Assembly: GCA_037441445.1 (NCBI GenBank)
Contig: JBBISE010000015.1
Coordinates: 1-41,386 of the forward strand
Reading direction: 5' to 3'
From: JAAYQU01 sp037441445
GTDB lineage: Bacteria; Bacteroidota; Bacteroidia; Bacteroidales; Salinivirgaceae
Length of the DNA stretch: 41,386 bases
Part shown: piece after piece, positions 29,814 to 38,175 of the stretch
How positions within the stretch are numbered: the first letter of the stretch is position 1
How the letters are laid out: each line of letters opens with the position of its first letter
The notes under the pieces: generated by a model
Seen by the model: only the letters and a program-made list of their open reading frames with translations
What the model was told of the DNA's origin: nothing
The model's database searches: none
Position numbers and translations under genes: made by a program

Positions 29814-32444
29814 TTAAAACTCGATTCCTATTAATAACACGTCGTCAATTTGTTTGTTCTCTCCTTTCCATTGCAAAAAGTCCTTGCTAAAGAAATTCAG
29901 GTATTGAATCATACTATGATCAGGGTATTTTACAATTGAATCACGTATTCGTTTCGATTGGTATTTTTGATTCTCGGGTCCTCCGACCTGGTCTGGTAGT
30001 CCATCTGAAAAAAAGAAAATCTTATCACCCTGCCGGATTTCAATTTCATAGTTAGTAAATGTCTCCTCGGTCTTTTTACCTAAAGGAATTCCACCAATTG
30101 CTTTACGGTTGCCCTTAAACTCCTCAAGGTTACGGTTTCTCAAAAGGTAAAGTGGCCTGTGAGCTCCGGCATATTGTAATTTTTGCGCTTTCAAATCAAT
30201 TTTACAAAAAGCAATATCCATTCCATCGCGTGCATTGGCTCCTTCCATGTCTTGCTTCAAGGCCGATCGGACTCCCAAGTGGAAAATATCCAAAATTTCG
30301 CCGGCATTCATGTCAGAGTCATGATCTACAACGTTATTTAACAGGAAATACCCGACAAAAGACAGTAGCGCCCCTGGAACTCCATGCCCCGTACAATCGA
30401 CAGCTGCTATATATATCAAATTCTCTTTTACAAAAAACCATGGAAAATCACCACTAACAACATCCCTTGGCTTGTACAGGATGAAAGATTTGGGCAAATA
30501 CTCCTGTACTAAACGGGTATCGGGTAAGAGGGCTTTTTGAATGCGTTCAGCATAATTGATGCTCTCTGTAATATTTTTGTTCTTTTCCTTAATTTCGTTT
30601 TCAATTTTCTTTTGCTCTGTAATATCATGGGCAACTATTAAAACGGTTTCAAGTTCCTTTTCTTCGCTGTACTCTGGTATTGCATTAACCTGCTGAATCC
30701 TTTCTCCAAAGTTTGTTGGGAAAACCGTTTCATAATTTTGTTTTTGCCCTGCCTTACCTATATCAACCAATACCCTTGTGAAGAAGTCTTTTATTTGATC
30801 GTGGAAATCAACTTGATCTAAGGTTTTTCCAACAATAGTTTTGTTGTCAACGCCGGTAAAAATTTTCACGATTGGGTTTGCGTAAAAAAACTGTCCAACA
30901 AGGTTGAGCCGCATGATCATATCGGGTGAGTTCTCGGAGAGAGCCTGCATTTTACTTTTCATGCGCTCTTCCTTTTCAGCCCTTTTGCGTTCAGTTATAT
31001 CCTGTGAATTAAGGATAATTCCCTGTATTGCGGGATCATGCAACAGGTTACGCCCCACGGTCTCTACGTATATTTTCTTTCCATCCTTACGCATGTATGT
31101 GTATTGGATGACTTGTGGCTTGTGAGGATCGTTCAAGACGGCCTGGAACATTGCCTTGATGTCGGCATTTCCTTTGGCTGTAAGCCTGTCAATATCCTTT
31201 CCCTCCATCATTTCTTCGGGGGAAAATCCATAAATATTGGCTACGGATGGTGAAATATAAGATAAATGGAGACCCTCGTCGTAAATAGAAATGACCTCAG
31301 AAGCATTTTCCAACAAGGAGTGTATTTTCTTTTGCGAATTCTCGACCGCCTGTATTTGTTGCTCTAGTTTTGTATTGGTACGTTCCAGTTCCTCATGAGT
31401 GGCTCTCATTTCCTCGGCGTTCTGACGGAGCTCTTCTTCATTTTCCCGAAGTTCCTCTGTCATCTTCTGGGCATCACGTAGCAACTGTTCGGTTTTGGAA
31501 TTAACCTTAAGGTTAAACAGAGTACGTGCAATAATATCACTTAATTCTTCAAGGAACCTGATTGTCAATGGAGAAAAATGGTTGCTTAAGGAGGCAAATT
31601 CTATGATTCCTTGAAGTTTTTCATCGGTAATAAGCGGAACGATTAAAATGCTGTTTGGTTTTTGATCTTTAAGCAAACCGCTGGTGATGGTAACGTAATC
31701 GTCAGGTATTTCGCGCAGATAAATTGTTGCCATCTCAAAGGCGGCTTGTCCAATAAGTCCCTCACCAATTTCAAAACTTTGATCAATATATTTCTTACGA
31801 TTGTAGGCAAAGGTTGCCTTGTTGATAATTAATTGTCGATCATCATCATAAATATAAAATGCACCTTGTGTTACCTTGATATATTCAATCAGTGAAACCA
31901 ATGCTTCGTAGGCCAATTTCTCAATGTCATTATTCATCCTCAGAATGTCGGAAATTCTGTCCTTACCGGCAGCTATCCAGCTTTGGTCGGCTTCTTTCCT
32001 TGCTGTATCCAGAAGGTTATCGCGCATCCTAATTAACGACCTCCCCAATACGTCCTTGTCGTCAATGTTGCTGTCATCAATTTGAAAATTCCCTTCCCCT
32101 ATTTTCTTGGCTATCTGAACGTTTCTGTTTATTATATTGTCCTTTTGCTGAATCGTGCTTAAATAATAAGTATCGCTAAGTTTAAACATTCTTTCGAGAT
32201 AATAACCGCCAAATCCAAGCAATACAGGAATCATATCAAATAGTAAAAGGGAAGGATTTTCGATATGAATTTGAACAAGACCGTAAATAGAAATTTCCTG
32301 ATCCTTGATAATAAATTCCAGAATCCAGGCGATCAAAGGAAAGACCATCGCAAGTACAATAATGCCCACGGGAGTTCCCGACTCGGAACCACTTCCAAGA
32401 AACATCTCTCGTATTTGTTTTGACCGTTTGTAATTCGTGTTCAT
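29814..32444 (-). CDS. Membrane GAF-PAS-PAS-PP2C (SpoIIE) phosphatase, SiaA-like
   Basis: An 876-residue sensor phosphatase. Two N-terminal helices (about 25-47 and 65-83), a HAMP-like linker (95-148), a GAF domain (about 165-312), a coiled coil EELRENEEELRQNAEEMRAT (313-377), two PAS domains (about 375-485 and 498-612), and the SpoIIE/PP2C domain (640-876). Metal-binding acidic residues of PP2C are all there: VSGDF (Asp666), VDCTGHG (Asp683), DGMD (740-743), FFSDG (Asp814) and QIDDVLL (867-868). Pro668 replaces the usual Tyr in SGDFYW. It is inferred to dephosphorylate the SiaC-like protein, so a signal sensed by GAF/PAS would switch SiaC. The GAF protein gene lies 38 bases upstream. Confidence 0.9.
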   Translation of the reverse strand: MNTNYKRSKQIREMFLGSGSESGTPVGIIVLAMVFPLIAWILEFIIKDQEISIYGLVQIHIENPSLLLFDMIPVLLGFGGYYLERMFKLSDTYYLSTIQQKDNIINRNVQIAKKIGEGNFQIDDSNIDDKDVLGRSLIRMRDNLLDTARKEADQSWIAAGKDRISDILRMNNDIEKLAYEALVSLIEYIKVTQGAFYIYDDDRQLIINKATFAYNRKKYIDQSFEIGEGLIGQAAFEMATIYLREIPDDYVTITSGLLKDQKPNSILIVPLITDEKLQGIIEFASLSNHFSPLTIRFLEELSDIIARTLFNLKVNSKTEQLLRDAQKMTEELRENEEELRQNAEEMRATHEELERTNTKLEQQIQAVENSQKKIHSLLENASEVISIYDEGLHLSYISPSVANIYGFSPEEMMEGKDIDRLTAKGNADIKAMFQAVLNDPHKPQVIQYTYMRKDGKKIYVETVGRNLLHDPAIQGIILNSQDITERKRAEKEERMKSKMQALSENSPDMIMRLNLVGQFFYANPIVKIFTGVDNKTIVGKTLDQVDFHDQIKDFFTRVLVDIGKAGQKQNYETVFPTNFGERIQQVNAIPEYSEEKELETVLIVAHDITEQKKIENEIKEKNKNITESINYAERIQKALLPDTRLVQEYLPKSFILYKPRDVVSGDFPWFFVKENLIYIAAVDCTGHGVPGALLSFVGYFLLNNVVDHDSDMNAGEILDIFHLGVRSALKQDMEGANARDGMDIAFCKIDLKAQKLQYAGAHRPLYLLRNRNLEEFKGNRKAIGGIPLGKKTEETFTNYEIEIRQGDKIFFFSDGLPDQVGGPENQKYQSKRIRDSIVKYPDHSMIQYLNFFSKDFLQWKGENKQIDDVLLIGIEF

Positions 32445-32482
32445 ACAAAAAGGATATTAAAATCGCATTCTACAAAGCTACT

Positions 32483-33244
32483 TTATTTTTCGAAATGGTT
32501 TGAAAGGTTATTAAGAATTTTCTCCAACATCATTAAAGGATTTGTATCTAAATTGCTAAAAAGTGCCATTTCAACCACTGCTACAGTCTTTTCGTTAAAT
32601 ACTATGGGAATGATTGTCAGGTATTTTGGCTCACGTTTTCCTAAACCCGAAATTACTTGTCTGTAGTCTTTTGGCAATTCGCTTAAATATAGAGTCTTCC
32701 TATCTCTGGCTACTTGTCCGTTTAACCCTTCCCCCAAACGGAAAGGTTGAGGAGTTTCCTGTCCATAAAAAGCGTAATCGGCTATGGGATGAAAACTATC
32801 CGAATTGGGGTTGTATTGATAAAACAATCCCTGTACAATGCTAAACTCTTTTGCCATTCTGGAAAGGAATGATTTGGCAAGATACTCAGGGCTTTCAATT
32901 TTGTTGAATTGTTCGATAAGGTGGTTGAACCGATCCTCGTGTTCCTGTGTCTGTGCTTCGGATGAACGTTCCTGCTGGTTAATTACTTGTTCTATTGTTA
33001 CATTTTCGGGTTTAAGGGAGTCGGTATAGGAAGCATGTTGTTCTTTTATTTCTGCATGCATTCTGCGCACTTTGTAATAAATCAACAAAATAATCAATCC
33101 TTGTAGTATATGAGCCGAAAAGAGGTAACTGTATTCAGTTTGTGGAAACCTTGATAAAATCAAACTGGTTGCTGTCACAACAAAGGAGAGTAAAATGAGT
33201 TGTGACAAGTGCCGTCTGTATTTTCGTATTTTTTCCATATCCAT
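32483..33244 (-). CDS. Membrane-anchored GAF domain protein
   Basis: A 253-residue protein: a basic N-terminus (MEKIRKYRRHLSQ), two helices (about 15-32 and 40-58), a polar linker containing a coiled-coil-like stretch (VIEQVINQQERSSEAQTQEHEDRFNHLIEQF), and a GAF domain (about 118-250; IVQGLFYQYNPNSDSFHPIADYAF, FRLGEGLNGQVARDRKTLYLSELP, YLTIIPIVFNEKTVAVVEMALF). The GAF domain closely resembles that of the following phosphatase (both have GEGL-GQ-A and LRE/LSELP-type strands), which suggests duplication or a heterotypic partner. No enzymatic output domain. It is 6 bases after CheB and 38 before the phosphatase gene. The ligand is unknown. Confidence 0.8.
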   Translation of the reverse strand: MDMEKIRKYRRHLSQLILLSFVVTATSLILSRFPQTEYSYLFSAHILQGLIILLIYYKVRRMHAEIKEQHASYTDSLKPENVTIEQVINQQERSSEAQTQEHEDRFNHLIEQFNKIESPEYLAKSFLSRMAKEFSIVQGLFYQYNPNSDSFHPIADYAFYGQETPQPFRLGEGLNGQVARDRKTLYLSELPKDYRQVISGLGKREPKYLTIIPIVFNEKTVAVVEMALFSNLDTNPLMMLEKILNNLSNHFEK

Positions 33245-33250
33245 TAAGTC

Positions 33251-33817
33251 TTATCCTATTTTGCTCAAAAAACGGATAATCTCCGTTGTAGAATAAACAT
33301 GGTCAACCTGCACAATTTGCAGACATGCATTAGTCATTGTTGCAACCTGACATTCGGAAGGATCCTGTATGACGGTTAAGCCACCATTTTCCTTAACTTT
33401 TTTTAGTCCTACGGCACCGTCCCTATTTGCACCGGAAAGGATTATCCCAACCAGTTTTCTTTTATAGTTATAAGCCGCCGACATAAATGACAAATCAATG
33501 GATGGCCGGCTATGGTTAACAGGCTCTTCGGTTGAAAGTGAAAATTTATTACCTAACTCAATATACATGTGGTAATTTGCTGGTGCCAAATAAATTACAC
33601 CTGGTTTAATCGGGTCTTTATCGTTGGGCTCACATATAGGCAATGCCGATTTAATACTCAAGGCTTCGACGAACCCTGAACGTACGTGTTTCAAGCGGTG
33701 CAGGCAAAGAAATATGGGCAGTGAATAGTTCTTTGGTAACGAAGCTATTATACGCGTCACTACCTGAAAACTACCAGCGCTTCCGCCAATCATTACTGCT
33801 TTGTAATCCGTCATCAC
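33251..33817 (-). CDS. CheB-type methylesterase domain without receiver
   Basis: A 188-residue protein corresponding only to the catalytic domain of CheB. The triad is visible: Ser13 in MIGGSAGSF (CheB IGASTGG), His40 in LCLHRLKH and Asp133 in LSGANRDGAVG, with spacings close to CheB. Other family pieces: GVIYLAPANYHMYIE, SRPSIDLSFMSAA, ATMTNACL. CheB removes methyl groups from, or deamidates, chemoreceptor glutamate/glutamine residues. It has no N-terminal receiver, so it is not controlled by CheA, and no receptor gene is nearby. Its start codon overlaps the stop of the preceding CheR-like gene (ATGA), implying tight coupling. Confidence 0.9.
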   Translation of the reverse strand: MMTDYKAVMIGGSAGSFQVVTRIIASLPKNYSLPIFLCLHRLKHVRSGFVEALSIKSALPICEPNDKDPIKPGVIYLAPANYHMYIELGNKFSLSTEEPVNHSRPSIDLSFMSAAYNYKRKLVGIILSGANRDGAVGLKKVKENGGLTVIQDPSECQVATMTNACLQIVQVDHVYSTTEIIRFLSKIG

Positions 33818-34644
33818 GTATTTCGTTTTTTATAAATTTTTTCAACCGGGTTAAGGCAAACCAATTTGCGGGCAAAGGGTGCAGCTTCGATACTCTCCTT
33901 GGCTCCAACACACAAAATTCCGCCTGTAATGAGGCTATCGAAAAGTTTCTGGCCAATTTTATCCTGCAAGGTTGCATTGAGGTAAATCATCCGATTCCGG
34001 TATAGTATCAAATGCTGACCATTGATTGGTTCATCGGATAAAAAGCTACTCTTCTTCATTTCAATTCCTTCAAGCAGGGACGAATCCATAATCGCCTTAT
34101 TGCCCTCAACCCTATAGTAATCAGACAGTTCAAAACTTCCCGAAAATCTATTGTGGTTTGCCTCGGAATTTTCCATTTTTCTCATATCGTAGGCAACTCC
34201 TGCTTTTAAGGCATCGAGTCGTAGTTGACTCAGGCTGGTCACCATTACTTTTACTTTTCCAACCAATCCGGATTCTTTCAAAAGTATCATAAAACTGTAA
34301 ACTTCATCACCTGAGGATACACCTGGAATAAGAACGCTTAGGTTTCCATGCCCTTTAATCAGATCGGGGATATGAATATCCCTCAAATCTCTCCAGAAGG
34401 ATGGATCGCGGAACATTTCAGTAGTATCGACAAGCCCTTCGGACAAATATTTTTCAAATAGTTTTGGGTCTGTCTCGATTCGGTGAATAAAATCAACAAT
34501 GGAGGAATAATTATGTTCGTTCATTACCTTTAAGACACGTCTCTTAAAGGCAGTCAAGGCAAGGCTGCTGAAGTCAATCGAATAGGTGTCACTAATCGCT
34601 GCTATGATTTTTTTGGTATCTACTATGCCAATATCATTTATCAT
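33814..34644 (-). CDS. Second CheR-like protein, probably catalytically inactive
   Basis: A 276-residue homologue of the neighbouring CheR with the same order of blocks, but key positions differ: GVSSGDE (108-114) where SAM-binding GCSTGEE/GCSSGQE is expected, VTSLS (135-139) where the ATDL(N/D) strand brings the Asp that holds the SAM ribose, and LYRNRMIYL (214-222) for CRNVLIYF. The N-terminal helical domain and TTEMFRDPSFW are intact. I infer a paralogue that has lost methyl transfer and may have a regulatory or binding role. It is 14 bases after CheR and overlaps CheB by four bases. The assignment to the family is sure; inactivity is inference. Confidence 0.8.
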   Translation of the reverse strand: MINDIGIVDTKKIIAAISDTYSIDFSSLALTAFKRRVLKVMNEHNYSSIVDFIHRIETDPKLFEKYLSEGLVDTTEMFRDPSFWRDLRDIHIPDLIKGHGNLSVLIPGVSSGDEVYSFMILLKESGLVGKVKVMVTSLSQLRLDALKAGVAYDMRKMENSEANHNRFSGSFELSDYYRVEGNKAIMDSSLLEGIEMKKSSFLSDEPINGQHLILYRNRMIYLNATLQDKIGQKLFDSLITGGILCVGAKESIEAAPFARKLVCLNPVEKIYKKRNT

Positions 34645-34658
34645 GGTCGGTGCGATGC

Positions 34659-35507
34659 TTAGTATGATTTTTTCTTATAAATGCCTTTCGTCCTCTCGAA
34701 ATTATTGGCAACAGGACCCAAGATGCTTTCGTGCGCGCCAAGTATAAGGTAGCCATCACGATAAAGATTGTTAGAGAACATTTCGATTACATGGTTTTGC
34801 AATTTATTATTAAAATAAATAATAACGTTTCTGCAAAATATAATATCAAATTTTGAATAGAAAATGTTTTTATCATTCACCAAGTCATGTTTACGAAACA
34901 CCGCTTTATTTCTTAAAAAAGGTTTCATTGTAATGGTGTCCCGGTTTTTGTCAATATCGAAATATTTCTCGTATGGAACTTCGCAGGTTTCCTCGTAGTT
35001 GTAAGGATTTTCTTTGATAACTTTATCAAAATTGTCCATATAGTTCAGGTTGAACCTGTATCGATATTCCCCACGCTTGGCTTTTTCAAGCATTTCCGTA
35101 TTAAGGTCTGTGGCAAAAACTTTGGCTTTTTCAAATAGGTCGAGTTCGTTGAGCAGAATAAGCATTGAGTAAATTTCCTGTCCGCTTGAGCATCCCGCAT
35201 GCCAAATAAAAATCGACTTATTTTGCTTAAATTTCGGTAAGATCCGGTACTTCAGTGTTGTCCACAATTCGGGATCGCGAAAGAGTTCGGTTGTATTTAC
35301 AGTGATTTCACGCACTATGTTTTCCAGAAAATCTTTATCCCGTGATATTTTTTGAGTCAACTCTTCAATTGACATTCGGTAATCAGCCAATATTTTCTCT
35401 AAACGGCGCCGGAACGACTTATCAGAATAGTCTGTAAAATCGTAGGTTGAAATACCCTTTATCGCTGCGATAAACCTATTGCTTTCTTCAAGTGACACCA
35501 TATGCAC
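34659..35507 (-). CDS. CheR-type protein-glutamate methyltransferase
   Basis: A 282-residue SAM-dependent methyltransferase. N-terminal helical domain (about 1-80, with TVNTTELFRDPELW), motif I IWHAGCSSGQEIYSMLILL (GCSSGQE 105-111), ATDLNTEMLEKAKRGEYRY (Asp134), FDIIFCRNVIIYFNN (224-235) and GYLILGAHESI. These are the residues of an active CheR. CheR methylates glutamates of chemoreceptors, but no receptor, CheA or CheW gene lies in this window, so the substrate may be elsewhere, or different. It is the first gene of the minus-strand run; M3 (35501) is an alternative start. -7-like boxes TATTTTTG (35674-35667) and TAAATTTG (35713-35706) lie upstream, unconfirmed. Confidence 0.9.
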   Translation of the reverse strand: MHMVSLEESNRFIAAIKGISTYDFTDYSDKSFRRRLEKILADYRMSIEELTQKISRDKDFLENIVREITVNTTELFRDPELWTTLKYRILPKFKQNKSIFIWHAGCSSGQEIYSMLILLNELDLFEKAKVFATDLNTEMLEKAKRGEYRYRFNLNYMDNFDKVIKENPYNYEETCEVPYEKYFDIDKNRDTITMKPFLRNKAVFRKHDLVNDKNIFYSKFDIIFCRNVIIYFNNKLQNHVIEMFSNNLYRDGYLILGAHESILGPVANNFERTKGIYKKKSY

Positions 35508-35741
35508 TGATTGCTCTAATATTCCTACTGCCGGATTTGATTACGCTTTTTTTGATATACCCTAATGCAAAAATGCTGGTATTTTTTTTCTATACTGTCT
35601 TTTTTTTATCAACACTACCCGAGTTGCATTTTTCGCTTATCAATCTCGTCCTACATAATCAGATTTCAAAAATAGAAAAATTTTACTGAAACAGTACGTT
35701 TTGAACAAATTTATATTGAACACACCATAAAAACAATTTTC

Positions 35742-35778
35742 AAAAAGAATATCAATTCAATTAATTGTATTGATATTC
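35742..35778 (-). terminator. AT-rich terminator of the EEP gene
   Basis: On the minus strand after the stop at 35786, GAATATCAAT (35778-35769) pairs perfectly with ATTGATATTC (35756-35747), with an inner CAATTAATTG palindrome lengthening the stem, followed by TTTTT (35746-35742). It separates the EEP gene from the CheR/SiaABC gene run. Confidence 0.6.
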
Positions 35779-35785
35779 AAAACAT

Positions 35786-36841
35786 TTATTGATTTTGCAG
35801 AATAAAAGAAATTTTTACAGGGTTATGATCGCTAAAACGAAAACCTAATGGTTGCACCATACAGCTCGAAACTGACACATTTGGTGAACAAACGGCAAAA
35901 TCCAGTGTGTATGTTTCCCAATTTTCACGTACTGATGTTTCCAACGATCGGTTCGTTGGATTCTCATTATCATAAACAATAGTCCAGTCAGAAGGAAACA
36001 TTTCCGTATTCAGGGCTTTTGCTAGAAAAGTTCCTTTTGTATTTTCCTTTGCTGAACTACCGTTTTGGGTTGGTATCTGATTCCAATCTCCCGCAATAAT
36101 AACATAGTTTCCATCCTTATACAGGTTGAACGCGTATTCTGATATTTGTCCGGTCTCTTTGTGCCGTATGGTTCCATCATCAAAAGCTGTTTTGTGTGTA
36201 TTTATTATGTACAAAGCTTTCCCGTTGGATGTATGAAATTTTTGTACTAAAAAAGCCCTGTCAAGCATCCAAAGTTGCTTGGGCCAAGAATATCTGGCAA
36301 GGAATGAATGCCGCGATGATTCAAAAGGCTTGTACCGGGAAAAACTAACAAGGCCTGACTCGATTCTGCCCAATGGCTTTGTCGGCGGGAATGGCAAGTA
36401 GCGAACCTTGTAGTTATAAGCCCTTACGAAATTGTCAAACGCGTTGAGCTCCTTCCCTATTCTATCGAACTGATCCATATAATAAGTTCGTTTTGAATTA
36501 AAGTCAACTTCCTGTAGAACAACAAATTCCGGTGCATGTTCTTTCAACCAAAGTTTTATTGAATCCATATTTTGGCGTGTACGTGCCAACGATGTTCTTA
36601 CTTTTGTGCCTCCATCGTAGAAGAAATCCATATCATCACCCAATCCGGCATAACCAATATTCCAGGTTACCAGACCAAGCGGTTGTCCAATTGCAATTGT
36701 GTCGGATATTTGGTTGTTTTCGAGTACTTCTATTTCCGGTGGATTGTAATTGGTAATTTGCAACATAGCTATCAAAAAAATGGGCACCGCAATGACTGAA
36801 GCAACAAAAAATATGGAAATTTGAATGATATATTTTCGCAT
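35786..36841 (-). CDS. Endonuclease/exonuclease/phosphatase (EEP) family protein
   Basis: A 351-residue protein with an N-terminal transmembrane anchor (MRKYIIQISIFFVASVIAVPIFLIAML) and an EEP fold: TWNIGYAGLG (metal Asn), VLQEVDFNSKRT (catalytic Glu), YIINTHKTAFDDG (catalytic His), VIIAGDWNQIP (Asp-Trp-Asn), LDFAVCSPN, and FSDHNPVKIS (catalytic Asp-His) at the end. All active-site positions look intact. In Bacteroidota these membrane-tethered phosphodiesterases are of unknown substrate (phosphoinositide-like, nucleic acid or lipid head groups). Its start is 176 bases from tgt, divergent. Confidence 0.85.
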   Translation of the reverse strand: MRKYIIQISIFFVASVIAVPIFLIAMLQITNYNPPEIEVLENNQISDTIAIGQPLGLVTWNIGYAGLGDDMDFFYDGGTKVRTSLARTRQNMDSIKLWLKEHAPEFVVLQEVDFNSKRTYYMDQFDRIGKELNAFDNFVRAYNYKVRYLPFPPTKPLGRIESGLVSFSRYKPFESSRHSFLARYSWPKQLWMLDRAFLVQKFHTSNGKALYIINTHKTAFDDGTIRHKETGQISEYAFNLYKDGNYVIIAGDWNQIPTQNGSSAKENTKGTFLAKALNTEMFPSDWTIVYDNENPTNRSLETSVRENWETYTLDFAVCSPNVSVSSCMVQPLGFRFSDHNPVKISFILQNQ

Positions 36842-36986
36842 GGTCGTACTTTTTTAGGCTTGCAAATTATGTTTTTTTAGTCACGTTTGCAAATAATCGG
36901 ACTTTAAATAATTGCTATGTTTTAGTATCCCCCCGATTGGTTCTCTATTCTGGAACTATTGGGATCGGGCAATTACGAAAAAACTG

Positions 36987-36994
36987 TACCTTTG
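36987..36994 (+). promoter_or_regulatory. -7 box before tgt
   Basis: TACCTTTG is a perfect TAnnTTTG; the predicted start about 37001 leaves a leader of 17 bases before the tgt ATG. A TTGG lies about 25 bases upstream, farther than the usual 19-23. Confidence 0.55.
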
Positions 36995-37017
36995 TGCCTT
37001 GAAATAAAAACCGGAAC

Positions 37018-38148
37018 ATGTTTTTCACGTTAAAATCAGAAAAAAGGGCTGTTGGGGCAAGGGCTGGAGAGATTCAAACATCCCATGGCATCATCCCAAC
37101 GCCAATATTTATGCCCGTTGGCACCCTTGGAACAGTAAAAGCTGTTCTTCAAAAGGATTTGGAGTCAGATATTGATGCAAAAATAATATTAGGAAATACC
37201 TATCATTTATATCTTCGACCAGGGGAAAGCATATTAGGGCAAGCCGGGGGCCTGCACAAGTTCATGAATTGGGAGCGTCCAATATTGACCGATAGTGGAG
37301 GGTTCCAGGTATTTTCGCTTTCGGATATACGAAAAATCCGCGAAGAGGGTGTTGAATTCCGATCGCACATTGATGGTTCAAAACATTTTTTTACACCGGA
37401 GAATGTAGTTGAAATGCAAAGGGTTATTGGTTCAGACATAATGATGGCTCTGGATGAATGCCCTCCGGGCGATTGCGAAAGGGAATATGCACGAAAATCT
37501 ATGCATTTGACGCAGCGATGGCTGGAACGTGGCTTTACCCATTTTAAAAATACGGAACCTTTATATGGGCACAAACAAACCTTTTTCCCCATTGTTCAGG
37601 GGGCTGGGTTTCCAGATTTAAGACGTGAAGCGGCAAAGCATATAGCAGACATGGGGGCTGAGGGAAATGCCATTGGAGGATTGTCGGTTGGGGAACCAAC
37701 AGAAGTAATGTATGAAATGATTGAAGTGGTCAATGATGTTTTGCCTCTGGAAAAACCACGGTACCTTATGGGTGTTGGCACTCCTGCCAACATTATTGAG
37801 GGAATAGCCCGGGGAGTTGACATGTTTGATTGTGTAATGCCTACCCGCAATGGCAGAAATGGCATGCTATTTACATGGAGGGGAATTATAAACATTAAAA
37901 ATAAAAAATGGGAGAATGATTTTTCCCCACTTGATCCCGACGGAGAATCGTATGTTGACCATCATTTTACCAAAGCCTACCTCAGGCATTTGTTCCAGGC
38001 AGGAGAATCGCTGGGGCCCCAATTGGCCAGTATTCACAACCTGAATTTCTATTTAAGGTTGGTTGGTACGGCCAGGGAACGTATTTTGGATGGAACTTTT
38101 GAACAATGGAAAAAGAACGTGGTACCGCAAATAAGTCATCGACTTTAA
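37018..38148 (+). CDS. tgt: tRNA-guanine transglycosylase Tgt lacking the zinc cysteines
   Basis: A 376-residue enzyme that exchanges guanine-34 of certain tRNAs for a queuine precursor. Active-site blocks are intact: VKAVLQKDLES, LGNTYHLYLRPG, ILTDSGGFQVFSLS (Asp92 general acid), DECPPG, IGGLSVGEP, and VDMFDCVMPTRNGRNG with nucleophile Asp271. The zinc motif CxCxxC of the family, expected after PLDxx in the C-terminal part, is missing: the aligned positions are Gly309, Ser311 and Asp314 (PLDPDGESYVDHHF); the following His340 in SIHNL remains. As I recall, Bacteroidota Tgt often lack this motif. It ends 27 bases before lptG. Confidence 0.93.
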   Translation: MFFTLKSEKRAVGARAGEIQTSHGIIPTPIFMPVGTLGTVKAVLQKDLESDIDAKIILGNTYHLYLRPGESILGQAGGLHKFMNWERPILTDSGGFQVFSLSDIRKIREEGVEFRSHIDGSKHFFTPENVVEMQRVIGSDIMMALDECPPGDCEREYARKSMHLTQRWLERGFTHFKNTEPLYGHKQTFFPIVQGAGFPDLRREAAKHIADMGAEGNAIGGLSVGEPTEVMYEMIEVVNDVLPLEKPRYLMGVGTPANIIEGIARGVDMFDCVMPTRNGRNGMLFTWRGIINIKNKKWENDFSPLDPDGESYVDHHFTKAYLRHLFQAGESLGPQLASIHNLNFYLRLVGTARERILDGTFEQWKKNVVPQISHRL

Positions 38149-38175
38149 TTACATTTGCACACAAACAGGGCCAAT

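Noticed and set aside
35492..35689. 65-codon plus-strand frame upstream of cheR
   Set aside because: It lies in AT-rich intergenic DNA, has only random hydrophobic content, and overlaps likely promoter sequence of the minus-strand operon.
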